Assembly: GCF_040567655.1 (NCBI RefSeq)
Contig: NZ_JBEXAC010000002.1
Span: 310,001-374,000 of the forward strand
Reading direction: 5' to 3'
DNA: 64,000 nucleotides
Origin: Chitinophaga sp. H8
GTDB lineage: Bacteria > Bacteroidota > Bacteroidia > Chitinophagales > Chitinophagaceae
The notes beneath the pieces are model-generated. The model was given only the letters and a program-made list of their open reading frames with translations. It was not told the DNA's origin and made no database searches. The position numbers and the translations under genes are program-made. Of this stretch, positions 1 to 8,050 are shown piece after piece. Each line of letters starts with the position of its first letter. Within the stretch, counting starts at the first letter, position 1.

Positions 1-1
1 C

Positions 2-892
2 AGCAGCAACCGGCTTTCCATTGCCGAGGTAAAAGAAATGGACATGGTGGATTACCTGTTTAAGTTAGGTTACGAACCCTCAAAAATCAGGTATCCCGAT
101 TTCTGGTACCCGTCCCCGTTACGGGAGGAAAAAACAGCTTCATTCAAGGTCAATCGCAAACTGAACAAATGGTACGATCATGGATTGGGCAAAGGTGGCA
201 ACCTCATTGACTTTGCCATCTTGTATCATGGTTGCACCGTTGGAGAATTTCTTCAGCAGCTTGGCGGTGATCTTTCTCTTCAAAAGCCCCTGATACGGCA
301 AGCTGTAGATGAAGATAAACCGGAAAACCAGATCAAGGTATTGCAGGAATTTAGTTTGTCATCCTACGCTTTATTGCGTTATCTGGAACAGCGCCGCATA
401 CCTGTTGATATTGCTGATAAATATTGCCGCGAGATCCGCTATGAACTGGCTGGAAAAAACTATTACGGCATCGGTTTTAAAAATGACCTGGGCGGCTTTG
501 AAATCCGCAATCCCTACTTCAAGGCGAGCAGCTCACCCAAGACAATTACCACCATCAATAACGGGGCAAAAGAGGCAGCGGTATTTGAAGGCTTTACCGA
601 TTTTCTTTCCTTCAAAAGCATCCATAAAAATGAACCGGAAGACCGCTTTGATTTTGTGGTACTCAACTCTGTTTCCTTCTTTGAAAAAGCCCGCCCATTC
701 ATGGAGCAGCACGACAGCATCCGCCTGTATCTCGACCGGGATACGACCGGACGAAATTACAGTCGCTATGCACTCTCATTAAACGAGAAGTACAAAGATG
801 AAAGCACCCTCTACCAAAACCACAAAGACCTCAATGATTGGGTTATGAATTTTGGTAAAGCACAAAAGAAACAACTAAAGCCCAGACTATGA
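2..892 (+). CDS. Toprim-domain primase-like protein of a mobile element (5' end outside window)
   Basis: A primase-like protein of the type found beside mobilization genes in Bacteroidota elements; the family is thought to act on the transferred strand. The frame is open to the window edge (codons for SSNRLSIAEVKE precede the first ATG at 38) and that stretch reads like the usual N-terminus, so the gene probably starts upstream. A CHC2-like block without zinc cysteines is seen (DFWYPSPLREEKTASFKVN, then GKGGNLIDF). The Toprim part has the glutamate motif AVFEGFTDFLSF near residue 182 and the acidic motif LYLDRDTTG near residue 230 (counted from the ATG at 38). It leads into the mob genes on the same strand. 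The family is clear; its exact role in transfer is inferred. Confidence 0.8.
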   Translation, partial: SSNRLSIAEVKEMDMVDYLFKLGYEPSKIRYPDFWYPSPLREEKTASFKVNRKLNKWYDHGLGKGGNLIDFAILYHGCTVGEFLQQLGGDLSLQKPLIRQAVDEDKPENQIKVLQEFSLSSYALLRYLEQRRIPVDIADKYCREIRYELAGKNYYGIGFKNDLGGFEIRNPYFKASSSPKTITTINNGAKEAAVFEGFTDFLSFKSIHKNEPEDRFDFVVLNSVSFFEKARPFMEQHDSIRLYLDRDTTGRNYSRYALSLNEKYKDESTLYQNHKDLNDWVMNFGKAQKKQLKPRL

Positions 893-1126
893 GATGGCAG
901 CAGGCCGTAAAACCTCAAATCTGCAAAGCGTTTAGCCTGCAGGAATGCGCTAAAGCCTTTTTAAAGTCTTCCAGCACATGGGAAAGGCTGAAAGATTGCA
1001 TTGTTCCTGCAATCGGCAAGATGAACGGTTGTCAGACAACCGGGTTTTTAGCCTTTATCTCGGAACTCGATGGCTTTGCTGGATGAAAGTATAAATACAG
1101 TTTGTAACGTGATAAAAGATGAAGTG
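893..1126. other. Intergenic region before the mob genes; candidate oriT
   Basis: A gap of about 230 bases between the Toprim gene and the relaxosome gene. It contains a perfect inverted repeat at 1026-1042 (CGGTTGT, loop CAG, ACAACCG) followed by GGTTTTTA, which could be a terminator or a relaxase recognition hairpin. In Bacteroidota mobilizable elements oriT usually lies just upstream of the first mob gene, so this is where oriT would be expected; that is inference. A 65-codon open frame (889-1086) starts at an ATGA overlap with the Toprim stop but resembles nothing I know. Confidence 0.35.
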
Positions 1127-1516
1127 ATGGAAGGAAAAAACACAAACAGAACCCGGCGGATCATCTGCCGCTTAACGCCGGATGAGTATGCTAAAATAGA
1201 AAAGAAATGGAAGGCTTCCACCTGCCGCAAGCTAAGCGAATATGTGCGCAGGATGCTTTTTGAAAAGCCTATTGTAACCACCTACCGGAACAGTTCACAG
1301 GATGACGTAATGACAGAACTGGTAAGGCTTCGGGGAGAACTGAATGCGGTCGGGAACAACTTCAACCAGTCGGTAAAAAAGCTGCATACACTGCATCAGC
1401 TTGTGGAATTTAAGAGCTGGCTGATGGCGCATGAAGTGGAGAAAAAGGTACTCCAGAACAAGATGGACGAAGTAAAAAACAGCATCAAAAAAATGTTGGA
1501 ATTATGGTTGCAGTAA
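1127..1516 (+). CDS. Mobilization relaxosome accessory protein (MobA/MobC-like)
   Basis: A small basic protein of the plasmid mobilization relaxosome family, expected to bind oriT and help the relaxase. The N-terminus NRTRRIICRLTPDEYAKIEK and the following SEYVRRMLF look like the ribbon-helix-helix and first helices of this family; the middle VRLRGELNAVGNNFNQSVKK is its typical conserved block. The frame can be opened at 1070, but the ATG at 1127 (MEGKNTNRTRR) fits the usual length and N-terminus and was chosen. It overlaps the relaxase by 13 bases, suggesting translational coupling. Naming differs between systems (MobA in CTnDOT style, MobC in plasmid style), so no symbol is given. Confidence 0.8.
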   Translation: MEGKNTNRTRRIICRLTPDEYAKIEKKWKASTCRKLSEYVRRMLFEKPIVTTYRNSSQDDVMTELVRLRGELNAVGNNFNQSVKKLHTLHQLVEFKSWLMAHEVEKKVLQNKMDEVKNSIKKMLELWLQ

Positions 1517-2811
1517 TCAAGGCAGGCCACTCCATGCACCGCATTTTCAACTACAACGAGAACAAGGTAAAGGAAGGTGTGGCGGAGTGCATCGGTGCCG
1601 AAAACTATCCGCTCGATGCCGGTGATATGAGTGTAAAAATGAAGCTCAATTTTTTATTGAAACGTATCGAACTGAACGAAAATGTCCGGCGCAACAGCGT
1701 ACATATTTCGCTCAATTTCGACACTTCCGAAACAGGTATGTCCAAAGAAAAGATGATGGACATCGCAAAGGTATACATGGAAAAACTGGGCTTTGGTAAA
1801 CAACCTTATTTAGTGTACCAGCACCACGACGCAGGGCATCCACATCTCCACCTCGTAACCACCAATATTCAATCTGATGGAAGTACCATCAACCTGCATC
1901 ACCTGGGCATAAGAAAGTCCGAACCGGCACGTAAAGAAATCGAAAAAATGTTTGGTCTGGTGGAAGCGCACAGCCGCCAAAAAAAAGAGGTATTCCAGCT
2001 AAAGCCGGTAGACGTTCGCAAAGTGCAATATGGCCGTACCGATACCCGACGGGCGATCACCAATGTGCTGGATGCGGTGCTGGAAAAATACCGCTACACC
2101 AGTCTGCCCGAACTCAATGCCGTGCTGCGCCAGTACAACGTAATGGCAGACCGTGGCAATGAAAATTCAAGGGTATTTAAAAGCGGCGGATTGGTGTATA
2201 GGGTATTGGATGAGCAGGGCAATCCCATCGGTGTGCCGATCAAGGCCAGCGATATTTACAGCAAGCCGGTATTGAAGTCACTAGAGAAAAAATATGCTGG
2301 TAATGAAACCGGGCGTTTGCCGCACAAAGCAAGGGTAAAGAATGCCGTTGATATGGTCTTACTCGGCAGGAAAGCCTTGCCTATTGACAAGTTGGTTGAA
2401 GCCCTGAAAAAGCAGGGCATTGATACGGTGCTTCGCAGAAATGAAGAAGGCTTGCTTTACGGCATTACCTATGTTGACCACCGTACCCATTGCGTATTCA
2501 ACGGGAGCGCACTCGGCAAACAATATAGTGCCAAAGCGATACAGGAAAGATGCCTGCCACAAAGCTTTCCCGGACAGGATTTGCGTCCGCTGCATCCAGA
2601 CCGTGAACGGGATACTGGGTTACAGCCACAGCACACTGCGGCAGAAACCAATGCTTCCGAAAAGGCATTACAGCCTGCTGCAACGATTAATGCGCCCGGC
2701 AATGCATTGGAAGTGTTACTGCAACCCGAACAGGCTGGCGATTATGTAGCCGCGCAGTTGAAACGCAAACGTAAAAAGAAGAAGAAAAAGAATTTATCCA
2801 ATAACCAGTAA
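1504..2811 (+). CDS. Relaxase/mobilization nuclease (MobB-like)
   Basis: The DNA relaxase that nicks oriT and pilots the strand during conjugative mobilization. The metal-binding histidine motif is plain near residues 106-118 (YQHHDAGHPHLHLV, the H-x-H-x-H triad of MOB relaxases), and the early SMHRIFNYNENKV block with MIAVIK-like start (here MVAVIKAG) resembles Bacteroidota MobB proteins. The N-terminal third is the nuclease; the remainder is less conserved and ends in a lysine-rich tail (KRKRKKKKKK). It sits between the accessory protein (13-base overlap) and the coupling ATPase (11-base gap), so the three form one operon. The length of 435 residues is normal for the family, and nothing suggests it is broken. 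Confidence 0.88.
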   Translation: MVAVIKAGHSMHRIFNYNENKVKEGVAECIGAENYPLDAGDMSVKMKLNFLLKRIELNENVRRNSVHISLNFDTSETGMSKEKMMDIAKVYMEKLGFGKQPYLVYQHHDAGHPHLHLVTTNIQSDGSTINLHHLGIRKSEPARKEIEKMFGLVEAHSRQKKEVFQLKPVDVRKVQYGRTDTRRAITNVLDAVLEKYRYTSLPELNAVLRQYNVMADRGNENSRVFKSGGLVYRVLDEQGNPIGVPIKASDIYSKPVLKSLEKKYAGNETGRLPHKARVKNAVDMVLLGRKALPIDKLVEALKKQGIDTVLRRNEEGLLYGITYVDHRTHCVFNGSALGKQYSAKAIQERCLPQSFPGQDLRPLHPDRERDTGLQPQHTAAETNASEKALQPAATINAPGNALEVLLQPEQAGDYVAAQLKRKRKKKKKKNLSNNQ

Positions 2812-2822
2812 AAGAAAAGATC

Positions 2823-4814
2823 ATGGCTATGCAGACAGGGGAAAACGAACAGGCATTGAGGAAGATACTGGATATGACCAGGTTGATCAGTATCATCATA
2901 TTGGGATTGCATTTTTATTATTTCTGCTATACGGCGTTCAGGGAATGGCAACTGGTCAGCGAATTCTCAGACCGCTTGTTGGGTAATATCCGTAACACGG
3001 GATTGTTTGCAGATTTTTATCGTTCCAAGCTGATCGCATTAGGGTTTCTGGTGATCTCCTTATTGGGAGCCAAAGGAAGAAAAAACGAAAAGCTGAATTA
3101 CAAAACGGCTTTTGCCTACATCATTACGGGCTTGCTGATTTATTGCTTTAGCTACCTCACCTTGCTGGTGAAAATAAAAACAACGGGTACGGCGGTGCTG
3201 TACATGGGGATTACCGGCATTGGCTTCTTGCTGATGCTTTCGGGTGGTACATTACTTTCTCGGATCATCAAGAACAAACTGAACAACAAGGATATTTTCA
3301 ACAAGGAGAACGAAACCTTTCCCCAGGAGGAACGGCTGCTGGAAAACGAGTATTCCATTAACCTGCCTGCGCGGTATATGTTGAAAAATAAGGTGCGCAA
3401 AAGCTGGATCAACATCATCAATCCCTTTCGTGCTGTGATGGTGTTGGGTACACCGGGATCGGGCAAATCCTACTTCGTGATAAGGCATGTGATCACCCAG
3501 CATATCCGTAAGGGCTTTACTATGTTCGTATACGATTTTAAGTTTGACGACCTTTCCAAGATCGCTTACAATACCTGGCTGAAAAATAGACAGCATTATA
3601 AAAAGCCACCGGCATTTTATGTGATCAATTTTGATGACCTGACACGTAGCCACCGCTGCAATCCATTGGAACCATCGGCCATGACCGACATCACCGATGC
3701 GGCGGAAAGTGCAAGGACTATCCTGATGGGACTGAACCGCGAGTGGATCAAACGCCAGGGAGATTTTTTCGTGGAAAGTCCCATCAACTTTTTATCCGCT
3801 GTGATCTGGTATCTATGCAAGTACAAGGATGGTGAGTTCTGTACCTTGCCCCACGTCATCGAACTGATGCAGGTGGATTATGACAGCCTGTTTACGCTGC
3901 TCCGCACCGAGAAAGAAATAGAGGTACTCATCAATCCTTTTGTCAATGCCTATCTCAATGATGTCATGGAGCAATTGGAGGGACAGATAGCCGCTGCAAA
4001 AGTGGCGATGGCGAGATTATCATCACCACAATTATATTACGTACTATCAGGCAACGACTTTAACCTGGACATCAATAATCCCGATGATCCGAAGATCGTT
4101 TGCATGGGAAATAATCCGCAAAAAATACAGATCTATGGGGCTGTATTGTCATTGTACGTGACCCGTCTGGTCAAGCAGGTGAACAAAAAGGGTAAGCTGA
4201 AAAGCAGTTTAATATTTGATGAGTTCCCGACCATTTACCTGAACAATATGGACAGCCTGATCGCAACGGCGCGGAGCAACAAAGTATCTACTTGTTTGGG
4301 TATCCAGGACTTCAGCCAGCTTCGCAAGGACTACGGCCGTGAGCAGGCAGATGTGATTATGAACATCACTGGTAACATTGTTGCCGGGCAGGTAACGGGA
4401 GATACTGCCAAACAATTGTCGGAACGTTTTGGCAAGATTATGCAGGACAGGGAAAGCTATTCCATTAACAGCGGTGATACGTCCATCAGCCGCTCCAAAC
4501 AATTGGAATCTGCCATACCGCCATCCAAGATTTCAGCATTGAGTTCCGGCGAGTTCGTGGGCATGGTGGCTGACGACCCGGACAATAAAATTGACCTGAA
4601 GGCCTTTCATTGCGAGATCATCAACGATCACGAAGCGTTGAAAAAAGAACAGGATGGTTACCGGGAAATTGAAGTTATCCGCAAGCTGGACAGCGGCATG
4701 GTGCAGCGAAATTACCTACAAATTAAACAGGACGTTCAGGACATCATCCAATCGGAAATGGAACGGCTGCTGAACGATCCGGGGTTAAGCCATTTGGTGG
4801 TGAGGAAGGGATAG
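2823..4814 (+). CDS. Type IV coupling ATPase (MobC/TraG/TraD-like)
   Basis: A VirD4-type coupling protein that links the relaxosome to a type IV secretion channel. Hydrophobic segments in the first 145 residues are membrane anchors. Walker A is GTPGSGKSY near residues 209-217, and Walker B is LIFDEFPTIYL near residue 462. The C-terminal ATPase part (QLRKDYGREQADVIMNITGN) is typical of the family. It ends the mob operon, and its 663 residues match intact Bacteroidota homologues known as MobC or TraG-like. No mating-pore genes are in the window, so whether the element is self-transmissible cannot be decided here. Confidence 0.88.
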   Translation: MAMQTGENEQALRKILDMTRLISIIILGLHFYYFCYTAFREWQLVSEFSDRLLGNIRNTGLFADFYRSKLIALGFLVISLLGAKGRKNEKLNYKTAFAYIITGLLIYCFSYLTLLVKIKTTGTAVLYMGITGIGFLLMLSGGTLLSRIIKNKLNNKDIFNKENETFPQEERLLENEYSINLPARYMLKNKVRKSWINIINPFRAVMVLGTPGSGKSYFVIRHVITQHIRKGFTMFVYDFKFDDLSKIAYNTWLKNRQHYKKPPAFYVINFDDLTRSHRCNPLEPSAMTDITDAAESARTILMGLNREWIKRQGDFFVESPINFLSAVIWYLCKYKDGEFCTLPHVIELMQVDYDSLFTLLRTEKEIEVLINPFVNAYLNDVMEQLEGQIAAAKVAMARLSSPQLYYVLSGNDFNLDINNPDDPKIVCMGNNPQKIQIYGAVLSLYVTRLVKQVNKKGKLKSSLIFDEFPTIYLNNMDSLIATARSNKVSTCLGIQDFSQLRKDYGREQADVIMNITGNIVAGQVTGDTAKQLSERFGKIMQDRESYSINSGDTSISRSKQLESAIPPSKISALSSGEFVGMVADDPDNKIDLKAFHCEIINDHEALKKEQDGYREIEVIRKLDSGMVQRNYLQIKQDVQDIIQSEMERLLNDPGLSHLVVRKG

Positions 4815-4834
4815 TACAATCGCATAGGTACTTG

Positions 4835-4889
4835 AAGTTTTCGTCTGCGAAAAGGGATTGATTGTATCCCTTATTGCAGACAGAAACTT
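4835..4889. repeat. Long imperfect hairpin behind the mob operon
   Basis: Left arm AAGTTT-TC-GTCTGC, then AAGGGAT at 4852-4858; right arm ATCCCTT at 4866-4872, then GCAGAC-AG-AAACTT. About 19 base pairs with small internal loops and a 7-base apical loop. No T-run follows, so a simple Rho-independent terminator is not obvious. It marks the junction between the mob module and the downstream operon. Confidence 0.6.
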
Positions 4890-4934
4890 AGCTAACATTT
4901 GAGTTAATGCAAGAAGCGAACTGATGTTCTAATT

Positions 4935-4963
4935 GAATTGTGTATACACTATCGACACAATTC
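4935..4963. promoter_or_regulatory. Perfect 9-bp inverted repeat (operator candidate)
   Basis: GAATTGTGT at 4935-4943 and ACACAATTC at 4955-4963 separated by 11 bases. It lies about 90 bases upstream of the candidate promoter of the HTH gene. It could be an operator or part of a recombination site; the sequence alone does not decide. Confidence 0.4.
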
Positions 4964-5052
4964 ACAAATAGCCGGGAGAATAACTCTTACCTCAGCACAA
5001 ACAGCTTTCCAACATAACGATAATCATTGGGACAAATTTCAGAAAAGTTCAC

Positions 5053-5060
5053 TAAATTTG
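5053..5060 (+). promoter_or_regulatory. Bacteroidota-type -7 promoter element of the defence-like operon
   Basis: TAAATTTG matches the Bacteroidota -7 consensus TAnnTTTG exactly. A TTGG at 5027 is a weak -33 candidate. Transcription would begin near 5066-5068, inside the long open frame that starts at 4938. This favours the TTG at 5091 as the true start of the HTH gene. Confidence 0.5.
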
Positions 5061-5090
5061 GCATATCTTGACAAGAACAAATACGACAAA

Positions 5091-5396
5091 TTGAAAACGT
5101 TAGGGCAAATACTAAAAGAGGCCAGAGAATCGGAAAACCTACTCTTACGGCAGGTAGCCGCTGCTGTCAATGCTGACACAGCAATGATAAGTAAGTTTGA
5201 GAAAGGAGAACGTAAACCTACCCGTGAGCAGATCGGATTGCTAGCAAAGGCACTTAAATTGGATGAGAAGGCACTCCTGATATCCTATTTGAGTGATAAA
5301 GTAGCTTCTGATCTTGCGGGAGAAGAGGTCGCAAAGGAGGCTTTAAAAGCAGCAGAAAAGAAAATTGATATACTGAAAAAGAAACTCGACAAGTGA
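5091..5396 (+). CDS. XRE-family HTH regulator heading the operon (TTG start)
   Basis: A small DNA-binding regulator with an N-terminal Cro/CI-type helix-turn-helix (LGQILKEARE, LLLRQVAAAV, then AMISKFEKGERKPTREQ) and a lysine-rich C-terminal helix. Closely similar proteins occur in Bacteroidota beside DNA methylases and defence genes, which is family knowledge. The frame is open back to 4938, but that stretch looks non-coding, contains the promoter at 5053 and has no further ATG; homologues begin at the TTG position with MKTLGQIL, so 5091 was chosen. Its stop is TGATG with the next gene's ATG, so the two are translationally coupled. It probably controls the operon, perhaps through its own promoter. 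Confidence 0.75.
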   Translation: MKTLGQILKEARESENLLLRQVAAAVNADTAMISKFEKGERKPTREQIGLLAKALKLDEKALLISYLSDKVASDLAGEEVAKEALKAAEKKIDILKKKLDK

Positions 5397-8050
5397 TGAA
5401 TCAGGAACAACAGTCAAAACCAATGATATTTGAAAACGGTGCGACATGGCTTCGTGCCGACTTTCATTTACATACGCACAAGGACAAGGAGTTTAAACCT
5501 CTTGATAATCCCAATGATTTTTTTAATCAGTGTATTAAAAGGCTCAAAGAGGAAGACGTCCATATTGCGGTAGTTACAAACCACAACAAATTTGATCGGG
5601 ATGAATTTGTTAATTTTCGAAAAAAGGCTTGGAAGGAAGATATTTGGATATTACCGGGTGTAGAGCTATCTGTGAATGATGGTGCAAATGGAATTCATTG
5701 CCTGATTGTATTTGATCATTCATCCTGGATTACCAGTCAGGAAGATTATATAAACCAGTTTTTGACGTCTGCTTTTGAAGGTATTGCCAATAGGGAAAAT
5801 GAAAACATACGCTGCAACTATAGTCTTGAAAACGTACTTCAAAAACTAAGCAGCCATAAGTTACAAGGCAGGGACTCTTTTATAGTGATGGCTCATGTCG
5901 ATCAGGATAGCGGTTTTCTAAAAGAGTTGGACGGGGGAAGAAAACAGCAATTCGCGGGTAGCGAGCTTTTTAGGGAGTTTGTCTTAGCATTTCAAAAATT
6001 CCGTAGTTATGATCAACTACAGGGACTGAACCAATGGTTTTCTGGAAGACTGCCGGCTTTTGTAGAAGGTTCAGACTGCAAATGTGTTGAAGATGTTGGT
6101 AAAGCACACAAACAGAATGGCGAAGACAAGAAAACTTACATAAAAATAGGCGCATTTAATTTTGATGCCTTGAAATATGCGTTGCTAGATCATGAAGAAA
6201 GGGTATCCCATACTCCCCATAATATAGAAAAGGCGTGGTTAAAATCAATCAGTTTTACCACCAGCAAATGGCAGGATAGAAAACTAGCTTTTAGTTCGGC
6301 TATGAATAATCTTATTGGAATCAGAGGGAGCGGAAAATCATCCCTACTGGAAACTATACGTTATGCACTTGACATACCATTGGGAGCTAATTCCCATGAG
6401 CCTAATTATAAGGAACGGCTTGTGCAAAATTTTCTGGGCAGTGGTGGAAAGTTAAGAGTTGAACTTATCAATAGATATGGACAGGTTTTTATCGCCGAAA
6501 AAATCATGGGAGAATCCACCAATATATATCAGGACGGACAATTACAGCATAATTTAAAAATAAATGCTATTCTAAATAAACCACTTTATTATGGGCAAAA
6601 GGATTTGTCGGACATAGGAGGTGAAACTTCAACCGAAGATCTTATCTCCAAACTTATGGGGGACAAACTGGCACCTATAAGACAAAAGGTTGAAGAGAAA
6701 AATAGTGAAGTAACAACACTGTTAACAGATGTACAGCGTATCAACAAATCCCTGTCTCAGAAAAAGGAGATAGAGGAAAGAAAAGCATCTATTGAATTGA
6801 ATATGAAAATATTCAAAGACAATGAAATTGACAAAAAGCTGAATAAACAGATCGAGTTTGATAAAGACAACAACCGGCTGGATACGATATTGCAATTTGA
6901 GCACAGTGTTATCAATGGCTTGCAGGACACAGTAAACGATTTCAGGGAATTATTTGCTGCACAGAAAAACTATCAGTCAAAAGAAAACCCTGCGTTGTTT
7001 GTCTCTGTTTATGAGGCGTTCAGCAAGTTTGAAGAGACATTCTTGAAGATTTCAGGTATCATTGAAGAACTTAAAAGAGAGAAACTTTCAATAGATAATC
7101 TTAAGGATGGATTTATAGAACAATACGATCAGTTGAAAGAAGAATTTTCCAAAATAAAAAGGGAAATTAATTTACCTAATATAGAAGCCGATGCTTATGT
7201 CAAGCTGTCCAAAGATCTCGATCTGCAAAACGCAAAATTGATAGAAATCGGCAAGCTTGATCAGCGAAGGGAACAAGTTTTGCAAAAGCTAAAACAAGCA
7301 CTTGTAGACCTCAAGGGACTGTGGCATGCCGAATACCAAATGGTAGTGCAAGAAGTGGAAAAGCTGAATACCGATCAGTCTAAATTAAGAATTGAAGTTA
7401 ACTTTAAGGGTAATAAGGATCGTTTCAAAGAATTTATAAGAGCAAGTGTCCGGGGAAGTGGTTTACGTGATGCAGCGTTATCGGAAATAGCAGACCACTA
7501 CACTGATTTGATCGAGGTCTACAATGATCTTAGGGTGGACGGTAGCAAAGTAAGCGGTATTTTATCCGGAGGTAATAACCTTTCAAATTTTACAGGTAAA
7601 TTCAAGGACAATATTAATGCATTCCTGACCTACCGTGTACCGGACAAATATGTGATCTACTATAACGAAAGACCTTTAAACGAACACTCGCTGGGCCAAA
7701 GGGCATCAGCTCTTATTTTATTCATTCTGACTCTAAAGGAAAATGATATAATTATTATTGACCAGCCGGAGGACGACCTGGATAACCAGACGATCTATAC
7801 TGACGTAATCACTGAACTACGAAAATTGAAGGATAAAACTCAATTTATATTTGCGACTCACAATCCTAATATACCTGTTCTTGGTGATTGTGAGCAAACT
7901 ATTTGTTGCTCTTACAACAATGGCGTCATTTCTACTATAGAGGGAAGTATTGATGATACCACTATACAGAAAAAGATTGTAAATATTATGGAAGGCGGCG
8001 AAGAAGCCTTTAATCAGCGTAAAATGATATACGAATTATGGAAGCATTAG
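5396..8050 (+). CDS. PHP phosphoesterase fused to an SMC/ABC-type ATPase (TrlF-like)
   Basis: A two-part protein of about 884 residues. The N-terminus has the PHP metal-site motif DFHLHTH near residue 23, followed by VVTNHN and ILPGVELSV, so a metal-dependent phosphoesterase or nuclease is expected. From about residue 300 there is an SMC/ABC ATPase: Walker A GIRGSGKSS near 309, a long coiled coil (about 400-700), the signature-like NEHSLGQRASA near 766, Walker B with D-loop IIIIDQPEDDLDNQ near 786, and an ATHNPN switch. NCBI groups such proteins as TrlF-family AAA-like ATPases. It starts with ATG inside the TGATG overlap (a GTG at 5393 is possible) and overlaps the next gene by 13 bases. An ATPase-gated nuclease in phage defence is inferred, not shown. 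Confidence 0.8.
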   Translation: MNQEQQSKPMIFENGATWLRADFHLHTHKDKEFKPLDNPNDFFNQCIKRLKEEDVHIAVVTNHNKFDRDEFVNFRKKAWKEDIWILPGVELSVNDGANGIHCLIVFDHSSWITSQEDYINQFLTSAFEGIANRENENIRCNYSLENVLQKLSSHKLQGRDSFIVMAHVDQDSGFLKELDGGRKQQFAGSELFREFVLAFQKFRSYDQLQGLNQWFSGRLPAFVEGSDCKCVEDVGKAHKQNGEDKKTYIKIGAFNFDALKYALLDHEERVSHTPHNIEKAWLKSISFTTSKWQDRKLAFSSAMNNLIGIRGSGKSSLLETIRYALDIPLGANSHEPNYKERLVQNFLGSGGKLRVELINRYGQVFIAEKIMGESTNIYQDGQLQHNLKINAILNKPLYYGQKDLSDIGGETSTEDLISKLMGDKLAPIRQKVEEKNSEVTTLLTDVQRINKSLSQKKEIEERKASIELNMKIFKDNEIDKKLNKQIEFDKDNNRLDTILQFEHSVINGLQDTVNDFRELFAAQKNYQSKENPALFVSVYEAFSKFEETFLKISGIIEELKREKLSIDNLKDGFIEQYDQLKEEFSKIKREINLPNIEADAYVKLSKDLDLQNAKLIEIGKLDQRREQVLQKLKQALVDLKGLWHAEYQMVVQEVEKLNTDQSKLRIEVNFKGNKDRFKEFIRASVRGSGLRDAALSEIADHYTDLIEVYNDLRVDGSKVSGILSGGNNLSNFTGKFKDNINAFLTYRVPDKYVIYYNERPLNEHSLGQRASALILFILTLKENDIIIIDQPEDDLDNQTIYTDVITELRKLKDKTQFIFATHNPNIPVLGDCEQTICCSYNNGVISTIEGSIDDTTIQKKIVNIMEGGEEAFNQRKMIYELWKH

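Noticed and set aside
889..1086. 65-codon frame starting at the Toprim stop (ATGA overlap)
   Set aside because: No recognisable family, odd composition, and it covers the expected oriT hairpin; treated as non-coding.
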